In this document: one piece after another, positions 48,220 through 59,554 of the stretch
How positions within the stretch are numbered: the stretch's first letter is position 1
Layout: every line of letters begins with the position of its first letter
Assembly: GCF_030272615.1 (NCBI RefSeq)
Contig: NC_081405.1
Location: 159,240,317 to 159,304,316 of the forward strand
From: Cryptomeria japonica
Taxonomy: Eukaryota > Streptophyta > Pinopsida > Cupressales > Cupressaceae
Reading direction: 5' to 3'
DNA length: 64,000 nucleotides
The notes under the pieces: model-generated
What the model was told of the DNA's origin: nothing
Seen by the model: only the letters and a program-made list of their open reading frames with translations
Databases searched by the model: none
Translations under genes and position numbers: made by a program

Positions 48220-49463
48220 ATTCTCCCCTCTCGGAGTTGCTTGCCCACAAGCAACGGAAACACCAATCCTCCACCATCCCAAATAAGACGTAAACAAATC
48301 ATTGCATGTAACTGCTGCTCATCTTTGATATAAACAACATGCAATACCCCGATCTGGAATGGGTCCTCAAAACACTGAAGCACTTGAGCTGTCAAATCAA
48401 CACTGCCTGGGTCCCAGAGCGAAGCATAGCTCCCGCTGAATACCTCAAGTGAGCAATGGAAAACTATATCATCTCCATAGATCAAACACCCATAAATGCC
48501 AAGATCACTAGTGTGTGTGTGATCACCAACATGTATAACATCCGTCATAATATCCAATGAATGCCAATCCATGGAAGACCCTCTGTGATTTGACCCCATC
48601 TGACAAAAGTGACACACAATTGCCACACATCGCTGCTGATGTGCCGGAAGATCTAATGCCAACTCACTAGACAATATATAATACTGACTAAAATCATCAC
48701 TATCCAGGCTGGTATCTAAAAATATGTAATCACCCACCAGCAATGAAATAATCACCCTGTCTAGAGAATTAGGTGAAACTGCCACATCAACTGGCTCAAA
48801 GTACTCACTAGGAGTAACATCACATAACTCATCCACGTTAGCTATCTGATGACAATCAACCTGTGGATCAACTGTCGTCCCACTCTGCTCGATAAACTGA
48901 GATGGATAGTGGGTAAACTCCAGCTCCATCCTCGTGAAATTCTGAACATACCATCCGAGTGTCAACAACCACTGTACACCCACGACTACATCTATACATT
49001 TGAAGTGAAGCAACCCGTGTAGGATCCACGAAAAAAAGGTACTACACATGTCTATACCATGATCCCACACAAACCACCTGTAGGACATAAACTGCTCCTG
49101 CTGCTCTCCTCTGATATAAGTGCCATATAATCTTAATATCTGGAACAACATACTATAATCCCTATAAGATGCTGTATCAAATGAATCAACACCTGGATCC
49201 CAAATAAAACTAAATCCACATCCATTTGTCATGAAGAGACAATGATAGTAAGAGGCATCCTTGATACCATGTTTCTCTACAGCCACTGTGAAACTCTCAC
49301 ACCTATGATAACCATCCACAACAACACACCTGCTAATCCATGCATCATCCTTCCCCCATGATCTTGGATGAAGTCTCTGTGTCAAGGAGATGAAAAACTC
49401 TTGACGGTCATTGCTCATCATAACGGTTGATTGTTTGCTGATCCCGCAAACAATCCATCCCAA
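48201..49463 (-). pseudogene. Element C WDPG-motif ORF, C-terminal part (420 codons)
   Basis: Long minus-strand frame with four WD-x-G blocks: FIWDPGVDSF (near 49195), FVWDHGIDM (near 49060), SLWDPGSVDL (near 48405) and LIWDGGGLVF (near 48280). The first and second pairs look like an internal duplication (WDPG ... QI ... YI-(R/K)-x-EQQ ... WD). The frame ends at the LTR start, where it reads GRIVMSPF. There is no recognised domain and no transmembrane segment I would trust. Similar blocks occur in element B at 19290-19430. A frameshift near 49465 separates it from the upstream frame, with which it probably formed one protein. Confidence 0.6.
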
Positions 49464-49464
49464 A

Positions 49465-50862
49465 CTACTGGATTAGGTGCCTGCAATCAATAACTCTATC
49501 CTCTGAAGATGGGAGAGCACTATCGCAACATGGATAGTATAAGTCCCGAACCAACTCACATCTGCGAGCCATCCAATCATCTACAATCGGAATAAAAGAG
49601 AAATGAAGTGCACTCCTCGCGAGGTAATCTAAATGGACTCTCGTAGGCTCACTCAATGGCTCTGTGTCATAATCTTGTCCATCAAACTCATCATCACTCC
49701 CACTGCTCTCAAACCATGAATCCGAAGACAACTCATATGTCTGAGATCCAAAATCCAAAATACACCTCAACTGAGCACTGTGGCTCTGCGGTGAAACATT
49801 CTGGTTTCCCTCGTCAGCTGTAAGAGGTGTAAAAGAAGATTTGCTTTCCAGAGAAGGAAACAAGTCAACAGGAGTATCATACTCCCAACCAGCTGACAAA
49901 CTGCTAGTCGCCTGTGAAAACAATGATGGAGTAATATCGTGAGTCAAATCACAACTCTCTGGTGAATCTCGCAGTGTCACAGTAGAACATTGTACTGTAT
50001 TTGTCGTTGATGATGTCTGTGCCACTCTTAATCTATCAGAAAGCTCCTCCAATCTGGAGTTCGCTTCCTGAAAGGACAACTGGGTATCCTCCCATGCAAC
50101 AACAGTCGCCTCAAGCTCCAGAGAGAGGATATCAACTTCCTCCTCTTCCCTCAACAAAGCACCATAACTAATAAAATCCCTCTGAAGGAGATAATCTCGG
50201 TCAGCCACTAACTCTAAATACTCATGCTTCAGTATCCCAATGGCTCCATAAAGAGCATGAAACTCTGGTAAGGAAAAATCACTGCTGCCTTGCTCATCAA
50301 TCATGGGGGTGCTCCAACTATGTGTAGCCAACAACTAGCGAGCGACATCGAAATGCTCAATAATTGTGTCTATAATCCTGTCATCAACCTTGAGTTGTCC
50401 AATCAGGTGATGAGGAGTCCGAGAATGTTGGCTCTCTTGTAACTGTACAAACTCAAAATCTACATTGTGGAAAGAAGTTGTATCTATATCCTATACCTCT
50501 CTATAGTTAACATTGTGTATGCACTCGGCCATGGATACAACCTCATCCAAACTACTGCTGCTCTGTGCCTCTGAGAACACCACATCCGTCAATGATGATA
50601 CTGCTGAAAATGCACTGTCATCACTCTCTTCTGCATCCCATGTGTCTGCACAACCCACTGGCTCATGATCCTGGGGTCCAGTGCTACTAAGAGAACATAC
50701 TGGGCTGGATTCTAAGGTCTGATCTATAAAATCAGAATCATCATGATATGAGTTCTCAACATTCAAAGCATCATTGGTACCCGAATTTTGATTACCTTCA
50801 TGTGACAGCCCATTGGCACCATCTTGTACAAGTGTAGACATTGATACCTCAAGCTGATGCAA
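49465..50862 (-). pseudogene. Element C ORF, N-terminal part
   Basis: The same minus frame runs from 50862 to 49465 with TAG codons near 50491 and 50338. It encodes a Ser/Asp/Glu-rich, probably disordered start (CSLSSTGPQD, SSLDEVVSMAE). A coiled coil follows (YLELVADRDYLLQ ... REEEEVDILSLELEA, about 50240-50090), then SSDSWFESSGSDDEFDGQD and the block LHFSFIPIVDDWMARR. The last two have counterparts in element B (FESDDTISSDTS, FAFSPLVDDLM). No enzyme motif was found. It is likely to be the N-terminal half of the WDPG protein. Confidence 0.55.
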
Positions 50863-50903
50863 AGGTACCTCACTGTTGTCATGAAAATCAGAATTGCTAA
50901 CCT

Positions 50904-51227
50904 CTAAATCAATTGCCTCTTGGGAAATCCCTTGACGGAAGGTGAGGACAATTCATTATCCAAAGCTATCCTAATGTCTCCTTGAGTTGAATCCACATGT
51001 CTAACAAAACCATCACATAAATTCTTGTCCCACTCATTGAAACTTGAAGGCACCAAAACATTCTTATGTATTGGTATATTACCCCTAAATGAAAGTTCTC
51101 TGTCCATTCCCGATTCCTGATGATAGCTGCTCATAACTGTATTATTAAATATCTTGGCAGGAGGCATCCTACTTTTTCGTGTTGGACAAGATGAAACTAT
51201 TGAGTGCCCAATTTTAGTTCTAGCCAT
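50904..51227 (-). CDS. Leader ORF of element C (107 aa)
   Basis: It starts with ATG at 51227, the first ATG after the primer site (MARTKIGHSIVSS), and is basic at the N-terminus with a plain C-terminal part. It lies in a different frame from the downstream ORF. It could be the genuine start of the element protein with one frameshift, or a separate small protein. No homologue is recognised. Confidence 0.4.
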   Translation of the reverse strand: MARTKIGHSIVSSCPTRKSRMPPAKIFNNTVMSSYHQESGMDRELSFRGNIPIHKNVLVPSSFNEWDKNLCDGFVRHVDSTQGDIRIALDNELSSPSVKGFPKRQLI

Positions 51228-51498
51228 GGTATTTACTTGTAACTAAACTGATATCCCAACGGATCTCGGAGGTCGAAATAAAGTTTGTTCTCAACAATTT
51301 TGGGACTTTGGCCAGAGTATTGTCTTACCAGCTGTCAACTGTAAGCATAAATGTGTAGGCTGACAACTACCCAGTTGCTGATATGAATTATCAAAACCTT
51401 TTATCAAATACCCAGATACTGGAATGAATTATCAAAACTTTTTATCCAATACCTAGATGTGACAATTTCTCAAAAACCCTACAGGCTGGCAGGATGTA

Positions 51499-51511
51499 GG
51501 CTCTGATACCA
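51499..51511 (-). promoter_or_regulatory. Primer binding site of element C
   Basis: GGCTCTGATACCA on the plus strand is TGGTATCAGAGCC on the minus strand, the initiator-Met tRNA complement. It lies one base after the 5' LTR. Confidence 0.9.
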
Positions 51512-51512
51512 C

Positions 51513-52866
51513 TTAAAGATTCCTGATGGATCCCCTTGCTGATCTGCTGTAATTTTTAAAATAATAAACTATATTTTCCTGTGATTTTGCTGATGGTCTT
51601 ACAGAATAGAGAGAAGTTGCAGAATGTTTGGTTTCTTTTTGTATTTTTTTGAATATATAAGCAAGTAATGAATAAAGAACAACAAATAAGGAAGGAAGCT
51701 GAAACAAGTAAGAACATTCAATTAAATCAGAATTGATACAAATCATACCAGGCAAATTTCTGATTTATAATATCCAGATTATTCCCTACGCACTGGGGAT
51801 GTGCTTACATCCAATAATGGCGCCAACTGAAGGGTAGATGATGAACACAAACCAAGAACACCAGCTATGGCTGAATGAAAGTCTTCACCACTTCCAGCTT
51901 AAAGTGTACCTGCTGTAATGGTGGCATCAAGCTGAAACAATCACGCCCCAGCTGGGAAATTCAACCACCCTGCTGAAACCCTCACCAAGCAATCTGAATC
52001 TCCACAAGGAATAGAGCATACACTTTGACCAATAATGCCACTGCCAAAAGAATCCACTGCCAATCTATAGCTGAGGGCTATGTCCCAGCCAGTACTAATC
52101 ATGGGGTTTGTGTCCCAGATTGAAGAATTGCTCTACCAGACCAATATCACACCAAACAAGTTTTCAATATGTAAAAGATAATGAGAAATTAGGTTTCCTT
52201 CTCCTTCTATCTCTTTCCTTCCAAATCGAACCCTAAAGATATATGAAAAGTGCACTTTAATATAAAGTCATATTTCCCAATATTGGGGGCCCAAGTATAG
52301 AGAAAACACCACTTTTTCAATATAAAATAACTCCAAGTGCCAAAAGGACCCTGGCAAGTGAAAATCATTTAGAAAAGTTCAAGACCTTTCCAACGAGCTA
52401 TAACACATGGGCATATGAATCCAGATGAAGCCAAAAACTCCTTATTACTCTGAAATGGCTATAGACATAGCCTTATTTAAAATATTAAAAGCTACAGAAA
52501 GCTCGAAACACACCAAAAGCCTGAAACTGAACCTGTCACTTGTCTGTGACTGATGTCGGAAATCATGGATCAACTGGCAGTCTCATCCCTAAAATCTAGG
52601 GATGCTCCTAGAAACTAGGAAACACACCCAAATCTCTTGAAACTGAAACCATCTGAAAGGTCATGAATAACTTCACGACTGGCAACTGTCACGACCTCCT
52701 AAAATTTAAGGATATCCCCTAAAATCTAGGAACTACTCCAAACTGCCTGTAAAGCCAAAATCCAATCACTATATGCACTAAATGAGTCCCAATCAACCTC
52801 TGCTAGCCTACGAGACTCCAATGATAGGCCAACTCCTTCGTCTCTGATGTCCACTCTAGAAAGGGG
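51513..52866 (-). mobile_element. Element C 5' LTR, outer 8 bases missing
   Basis: Collinear with the 3' LTR except for a deletion of about 50 bp (near 52490) and loss of the terminal TGTCATGT. At the outer edge the LTR run AAGGGG joins the target GCTAGG directly, with at most one shared base. Confidence 0.9.
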
Positions 52867-53153
52867 GCTAGGTAGTTGATGACGGTTCATGCAGTCCAGT
52901 TAGCGAACCATAAGTTAGGCATCAACATATCCTCGCACAATCCACTACAGATTGGGCGATGTTACTTGACAACCTGAACAAGTGCCAAAGCAATGGAGAC
53001 AAAACTTCAAGAAATCAAGTTGAAGAAGTTCAAGGCGAGGAAGGATTTTGATTATTGAGGGATGATGGACAAAATTAAAAGAGCCTTAACTCATGTTCAT
53101 CGCATTGAGGATACATGGGTTGACCTTCGTATAGAAGAAGATGTTAGGAAGAT
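52867..53153. repeat. Right copy of the long direct repeat flanking element C
   Basis: 287 bp matching 46523-46801 at about 95%. It ends at GGAAGAT, the base that abuts the LTR in the left copy. The original reading frame continues from there (GGATTACAACATG). Confidence 0.92.
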
Positions 53154-53515
53154 GGATTACAACATGCTCAACTTGGAGCAAATCGTGGATCTGGATTTGA
53201 CCAAGATTCTAGAAGGGCATGGTAGGTGACGGGAAAACTCTTGACCCAAAGTATATAGAATAGAGGGTTGCTGAGGTTCCTCTTTCGTCTCTCCAATGGT
53301 CGCAGAAGGAGTGTATCTCCATCTTTGATAGATTTCAGCCCATCCTTGCCAACACCAATGCTTGGCTGAAAAATAATAATGTCAAAACCATTAAGATCAA
53401 GGTTGGGGCAGAAAGTGGTTCAGTAGGACCAGTTGGGCGTAAGTCTGAAGTTAGGGTTAAATCCAAAGAAGGTGCTTCTTTCTCAGACATCGGGATCAAG
53501 CTAAGGGTGAGTAGA
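53154..53515 (+). pseudogene. Accessory retroelement ORF, second segment
   Basis: Continues the frame of 45869-46801 after the duplicated stretch. It contains NMLNLEQIVDLDLTKILEG, then after small frame changes AEVPLSSLQWSQKECISIF and NAWLKNNNVKTIKIKVG. The segment ends at GTAGA, which is duplicated around the solo LTR. Confidence 0.55.
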
Positions 53516-55147
53516 TGTTGGAATTGTTTGTCATTGATTTCAAGATGGAAAACTAAGATTATTTAACTATCACTGATGTCGTAAGGAATAGGAGTACGTT
53601 GGACGATACAATTGGAACTAGATATGCATTACAATATATATATTCAATTGTGACAAGTATAATGACAATGACCATGAGAGGAGGCTAGAATGAATAGTGA
53701 TTAAGGAAATTGATTGAATGTTCAAGAAGAAAAGACTGATTATATGGTTGATTCTCCAAGGTGACTGAATCCTTTGCTAGCCCATCTAATATACAGTTAT
53801 GACAGTAATTGGAATTGTTTATATTAATTATAAACAATAAACATTAAGTAGCAGTTACAGACAAAGAAGAAATATAATAAATTAAGGAGTAGCGATGAGA
53901 AGGATTTCATCCATGTTCTATGTTTGACAAAGTCACTACCTTGGATGAGGATTGAGAAAAAGATGTGACCTTTAATGATTACATAGTATATGCTAATCAA
54001 CCGATAGCTATAACCCACTATAATTTAACATATCCATTCATCGGTTAAGGAAAGGGCATTATTACTGATCATAACCATTGATACGAAAGGATGCAACCCT
54101 CCAGAAAGTTACATGAGAAGTATATAAAGGAATCAAAATCATATTGCGAGTATAAGTGGAATGTGTGTGAAAAATAAAAGAAGACCTTTATGTGAAGAGT
54201 GTGTGCGTGAAATATGTGAATATAATTCTGAAATCATAATTCAGAAAAAATTGAGTTTGATTTAATGAATAAAGTGAGTGTAATAAAAGGAATGCTGAAA
54301 TTATAATTCAGCAAGTAAAGTATGCGGTGTGTGTGATAAGTAGTATGTGGGGGATAAGAGTTTATTAGATTTACACATAGAGATCTGTTAATAAGAAGAT
54401 AAAAGAAAAATCATGAGAGAAAGTTTAAAGGCAGATTTGTGAGAAGGATTCAGTGCAGATTTGACAGCAGATTTGTGGAGGAGTACTTCGCAGATTTTGA
54501 AGAAGAATTTGTAACAGATTTAGGAAGAAATATGTGCAGATTTGAGAAGATCAAATTGTCCATCATCAGTTGATATAGCAACATTGTCAAGGTGGAAAAT
54601 CAGATTTATATGAAGTGGGTTGCTGCTCACAAATCTGAAGTGGGAGTTGGTGCTTCCAGTGGGTTGGTGCTCACAAATTCAAATTTGGGAGTTGGTGCTT
54701 TCAATGGGTTGGTGCTCACAAATTCAGATTTGGGAGTTGGTGCTTCCAGTGGGTTGGTGCTCACAAAATCAGATTTGGGAGTTGGTGCTTCCAGTGGGTT
54801 GGTGCTCACAAAATCAGATTTGGGAGTTGGTGCTTTCAGTGGGTTGGTGCTCACAAACAGAGTTAGGGATTGTGCCTCTAGTAGGTTGGTGCCTACAAAC
54901 ATTGTAAAAGAAGAAATTTATAAAAGCATTAATTTGCCGTGGTTTTCTCTCGTAAAGGTTTCCACGTATATATCTTGTGTTCTATTTGTGTTTATCTTAG
55001 TTAGATCACATATGAATGTTGGTATACAATGAATATGTTAACAAGATAAGCTATATAGTTGTGATTGAAGTTGAAAGAGTTTAAGTTGGTAAATTTTGTT
55101 GTTATAGTGATTTGCCACCCCCTCTCAGTATAACCATGTGCTCTTCA
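53516..55147 (+). mobile_element. Solo LTR (1632 bp) with GTAGA target duplication
   Basis: Starts TGTTGGAATTG and ends CTCTTCA, flanked by GTAGA at 53511-53515 and 55148-55152. Joining the flanks restores a continuous reading frame (LRVSR / ALVIPPQ). Near 54940-54985 it has the U5-like GTTTTCTCTCGTAAAGGTTT and TCCACGTA, common in plant copia LTRs. It carries a 45-bp tandem repeat (next entry). Confidence 0.88.
54642..54866 (+). repeat. Five 45-bp tandem repeats inside the solo LTR
   Basis: Units start at 54642, 54687, 54732, 54777 and 54822 (GGGAGTTGGTGCTT...CACAAA). Degenerate half-units lie on both sides. The length is a multiple of three, so a 146-codon ORF (54592-55032) runs through it with a 15-residue repeat. 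That ORF is probably a by-product. Confidence 0.92.
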
Positions 55148-55152
55148 GTAGA

Positions 55153-55409
55153 GCCTTAGTTATTCCTCCACAAGAGGTGTCATTAAAGGGAAAAGAGAAA
55201 CCTCAAGTGCGAATTCACGTTATCAACCATGAAGACGAAGCACATGAGGAGAATACAACAAGATCCCCTCCTACGATGGACTCAGATTCTCCTCACACAA
55301 TCATTCCCCAATTGTCTTTGGATGTACCTATGTCTCCAATTGACATAGATGTGGATTCTTTCTCTACAATCCATGTATATCCTATCATGCCAAGTGCATC
55401 TGTTTGCAC
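55153..55409 (+). pseudogene. Accessory retroelement ORF, third segment
   Basis: Open frame rich in Ser, Pro and Asp (EVSLKGKEKPQVRIHV, MSPIDIDVDSFSTIHV), probably a flexible linker. It ends in the 8-bp duplication GTTTGCAC and continues at 59555 without loss of frame. Confidence 0.6.
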
Positions 55410-58400
55410 CAAAGAAACGAAACTCAGACTCGGCTCGGACTCGACAAGGTCAACTCAGACTCAGACTTGGGACTCGGAGTCAGACTTGGCTGGACTCGGG
55501 AAAGTGAAAAACTCAAGAAATTTAAAGATTTTTAAAGATTTAAAACTTGTTTCATGCACCCTTTATTGAATACACCTTAGAGACACAATAACATCATCAA
55601 ACTCGGCTCATTTGATTACATACACAAGTATACATCAATCACATAAGCATAAACGCAAATTGTAGCTGAAGGAAATAACAAACATAGATATATAAATATT
55701 GTCAAATGTATACAATATTACAAAACTCATGGAATAAAAAATTCATGTCATCATATGATCATCATCAAATGTTCCACACAAATACCAAAGGTAAATACAA
55801 CTACAAGCCTATGGCTTAGAGGAGCGTGCACCCTCTAGCCCCAGCCCCCTACGAAGGCATCTAAGGTGGGTCTTGGATGATTCGGCAGCCATAGCCACTC
55901 CCCATGACACCATGCCATGCTCACCAACATCAGGAACATTTGTGTCATTATTAGTATCTGCCTCTGAATCTCTTGTCTTTGCTTGTGCTCTTCGCTCCTC
56001 CTCTGCCATGGCTACAACCTCAGCCTCTATATCTACCTGGTTGATCCAATCAGTGTCATTATCACTAAAGACAGTCGCAGGATTTGTCTCAGTGGCCCAC
56101 TCTGCATCAAGATCAACCTCATCTAGAATGATAGGATAGATGTCAACTAATGCATTCTTTTTCATTCTCAGGCGGAGGTTGTAGTGAACAAAGACGAGAT
56201 CATTCATCTTCTCCACAAATAATCTATTCTGCCTCTTGGAGTGTATGTGCTCAAACATACTCCAATTGCGCTCACAACCAGATGCGTTGCATGGTTGGCT
56301 CAAAATGCGAATGGCCAACTTCTGAATATTTGGTGTCATTGGGCCAAAAAAGCTCCACCAATTATCTGAGTTTGAAATGAGAAAAATAAATAAAATCAGT
56401 CTCACTCAAACTAATTTAACAATATACAATAAAATTAAAATTAAGCCTTACAATTTATTTTTACCTGGCATCATAGTTGTCCTACTTTCTTTGGCGATAG
56501 GACGAGAGAAGGTCTCCCCTTGTGCATTTGGGAACAACTATAGCTCTCGAATAAGCTCTATTTGAGTAGTACCAGCAAGTGCCATCTTCTCCATGATTGA
56601 GTATAGCCCATTAAGGACCTCCACATCAGCCTTGAAAGAAGGGATAAAATGGAATGTCGGATTCAGATAATAGGTTGCTGCATGGATGGGCCTATGAAGT
56701 TGATGATGCCATCTCCTATCAATGATCTCCCAAATGGGACCATACTTGCTCTCATCTCCTTCATAGACGGATTTGATGCCCTCCTTCGCCCTATCCATGC
56801 CCTCATATATGTAGTCCATTGCGGGCTTTTCTCCATCCGCAACTCGCAACAAAACCACCAAGGACTTAACAAACTGCAAAATTGAAAATATTGTGTAATT
56901 TAGAAAAATGAGCAAATAAGAGAATATGATGAATAAGTTATAAAACAAAAAGTTAAATTGTAAAATTTATAAAAAAATTACCTTCACTATCTCATCACAA
57001 AGGACCCAAAAGTCTCGCTCATCAAAAATGCAGTCTGCCATATCTTTCCTTGCAGGGGTGGCAGCATAGGATGAGGAAGACCACTCCTCACTAACAATCA
57101 TACGTCTCAAGGCCGACTTACAGCGAAGCATGGATTGCAATGTGATGAAGTTTGTGGCAAGTCTTGTGATTCCTAGACAAGCTAACTCTTGCTTTGTGTA
57201 TTGTCTCATAAGAGCCAACACCCATGAATGATTATATAGAAATTTGCACACATTTCTCGCCCTTTCTACACATCTCTTGACCCATGAGAGTTTTCCAATA
57301 TCCTCCAATAGGAGGTCAATGCAATGGGCAGCACATGGAGTCCAAACTATAGATGGGTGCCTCTCCATCAATAGTCTACCTGCAACAACATAATTTGTTG
57401 CATTGTAATTAATGAAGTTACAAAATAGTAAATAATTTGCAAACAAAATTAGTTTGTAATCAAAAGTTTACCTGCAACAACATAATTTGCTGCATTGTCG
57501 GTCACCACCTGTACCACATTCTCCTCACCCACCTCATCAATCACCTCCTCTATCTGCTCACATAGGTAGGTGGCATTCTTGCAATGGGTGGAAGCATCAA
57601 TGGACTTGATGAAAACAGTGCCCCCTGAAATAAAAAAATAAAGCAAGATCAATGATCATTCAATAAATCATTAAATAAAAAATAAAAAATTAATGACTAA
57701 ATGAATCTAAAATTAATCAATCACCTGTGGAAGAAACAAGAAAATTAAGGAGAGTTCTATTTCTCCTATCCGTCCAACCATCAGTCATGATGGTGCAACC
57801 TTTAGTGCTCCATATCTGACGTTGTTCACCTAATTCCTTCTTCACATCATTCACCAATTGAGTCAAAATGGGTCCCCTCAAATCAAACTCAGAAGGGGCT
57901 TTGAACCCCGCCCCACATATGGTAAGGGCATCAACCATTTCTTGCCAATAAGGAGACTTGTCACAAATAAATTAAATGAGATAAGTTAAGTATGTACTAT
58001 GTAGTATGTACGAAAAAAAATAAAACGAAGAATCAAAGTATAAAAATTAAAACAATCAAACATAAAACATTTACCTGGTTGTAAAGAATGGAACACTGCC
58101 GTAGAACCAAAACCTGCCAACTGCCATTTTAGCGGCATCATGGACTTCCTTGTTCCAACCCATGCTCTCAAGGGACTGTTGGGACCCAGGAGTAGTGCGA
58201 GGCACAAATAAGGTATCCAACCTAGATTTACGAATCCTAGGTCCAATGCTAACACTTCCACTACAACTACTAGTGCTAGGAACATGAGAAGTGGCAGTGG
58301 TACTGCCACTTACAAAAGTAGAAGCGGAAGCACCAACACCAGCAGTAGCAAATTGAGTGGGACGATATGGAGGTAAGGAAGAAGGGCCTCCAACACAACC

Positions 58401-59546
58401 TAACTGTGTCCCTCTTCTTAAAGTTGCCTCTCTCCCAATGGTCGCTCGATCCTCCTTTTGCTTCTTTTTCCTTTCAATTTCCTCAACCATTACATAACAA
58501 TCACGTACGGCCTCAGGGAGTGCTTTTAGGCATGGTTCGACATCATCTCCACACACACCCGAAATATGGTATTTTAGTCTATATATACCTCCATGGAATA
58601 TTGTTTTGTAAAATGTACATTTTGTTTGCTCCTTTCCTTGCCCTGGAAAATCCTCGTGATATTTCCAAGCAGGGTCCTTTCTAATGGGGGGTCTAGAAGT
58701 TGAAGTAGACATTGTAGGATAGTTTTGTGAAACTTGAAGTTGAGGCAAATAAGAAAGTGAAGTTTGCTGCAATAAAACAGTACAAATACAAAATGAAATT
58801 AATACATACATTCAAAAAAACTAAGGTAGGGTTTGTAAATTTTATTGTAAAAAAAAATTGCAATCTTTATCAAACCCTACTTTTAAAAAAAATAAATTTA
58901 CAAACCCTACATACAACCCTACATAGTACAACTACATACTACATGCTACATACAAACATCCAAAAGATTTTGGAAGAAAATGTAAAACTTTCAAAATAAA
59001 TGAATAGAAAATGGAATTTTTGTATACAAGAAACAAAAAAAATCTTCAAAAAAACAATCTTACCTCTTACAACAAGCTTGAAATGAGCTGCAAACTCTTC
59101 CTATCCAACTCTTGATGCACCAAATCCAAACACAATGCAGCTCCAATGTGATAAATTGAAGAAAACTTGAGCTTCCTCCTTGTTGGGTTTTCTTCTATGC
59201 ACCCTTGTTTTTCTTCCCAACTCACTTTACTCCTCCTATTTTTGCAAGTGAATGAAATGAAGTTCACTTTTAAGGGTTAGAGATAAATAACCAAAATAAA
59301 AGAAGTTGAAAAAGTTTTTTAAAATGTTTATTTTTTGCTTTTTTTGGACCTTGCCGCCAGCCGAGTTTGAGGCTCGGGACTCGCCGAGTTTGGCGAGTCT
59401 ATGCCAAACTCGCCAATTCGGCGAGTCTGGCGAGTTTGCTCACCAAACTCTGCCGAGCTCGAGCCCGAGCTCCAGAGACTCAGCTAGCATGTCTCGGGCT
59501 CGGACTCGCCGAGTTTGGCGAGTTTAAGGTGATTTTCTAATCTCTG
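55410..59546 (-). mobile_element. hAT DNA transposon with near-complete transposase
   Basis: 4137 bp, flanked by the perfect 8-bp duplication GTTTGCAC (55402-55409 and 59547-59554). The ends are short inverted repeats: CAAAGAAACG at the left and, read inward, CAGAGATTAG at the right. Both subterminal regions are crowded with ACTCGG / CGAGTTTGGCG motifs, the likely transposase binding sites. The transposase gene lies on the minus strand. Removing the element and one TSD copy restores the interrupted accessory ORF. Confidence 0.93.
55809..58712 (-). pseudogene. hAT transposase gene, six exons, one internal stop
   Basis: ATG at 58712. Exons by GT-AG borders: 58712-58075, 57956-57725, 57624-57472, 57379-56982, 56873-56465 and 56365-55809, about 795 codons. 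Exon 1 has a BED-type zinc finger region (KCTFYKTIFHGGIYRLKYHI, where the second Cys is Tyr). Exons 2 to 4 have the RNase H-like core of the DUF659 type (CTIMTDGWTDRRNRTLLNF, VVQVVTDNAANYV, TPCAAHCIDLLLEDIG). Exon 6 has the dimerisation domain (ILSQPCNASGCERNWSMF, FVHYNLRL) and an acidic tail. A TAG in exon 5 (near 56540) truncates the product. The enzyme would cut and paste hAT elements. The C-terminal exons match the truncated copy at 31621-33130. Confidence 0.85.
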
Positions 59547-59554
59547 GTTTGCAC

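Larger units (their letters stand above)
46802..52866 (-). mobile_element. Element C: non-autonomous chromovirus-like LTR element (6.06 kb)
   Basis: On the minus strand the order is 5' LTR (52866-51513), initiator-Met primer site (51511-51499, TGGTATCAGAGCC), three to four ORFs in largely one direction (51227-48201), polypurine tract (GAGAGGGGAGAATTG) and 3' LTR (48219-46802). No gag zinc knuckle, protease, RT or integrase was found. The LTR start TGTCATGTCCCC is nearly that of element B. LTR divergence is about 5% by rough count. Its 5' LTR lacks the first 8 bases. Long direct repeats of target DNA lie on both sides. Confidence 0.85.

Noticed and set aside
54592-55032. 146-codon ORF with a 15-residue repeat as a structural protein
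   Set aside because: It is entirely within a solo LTR and is caused by 45-bp repeats that keep frame. Two other frames are also open.
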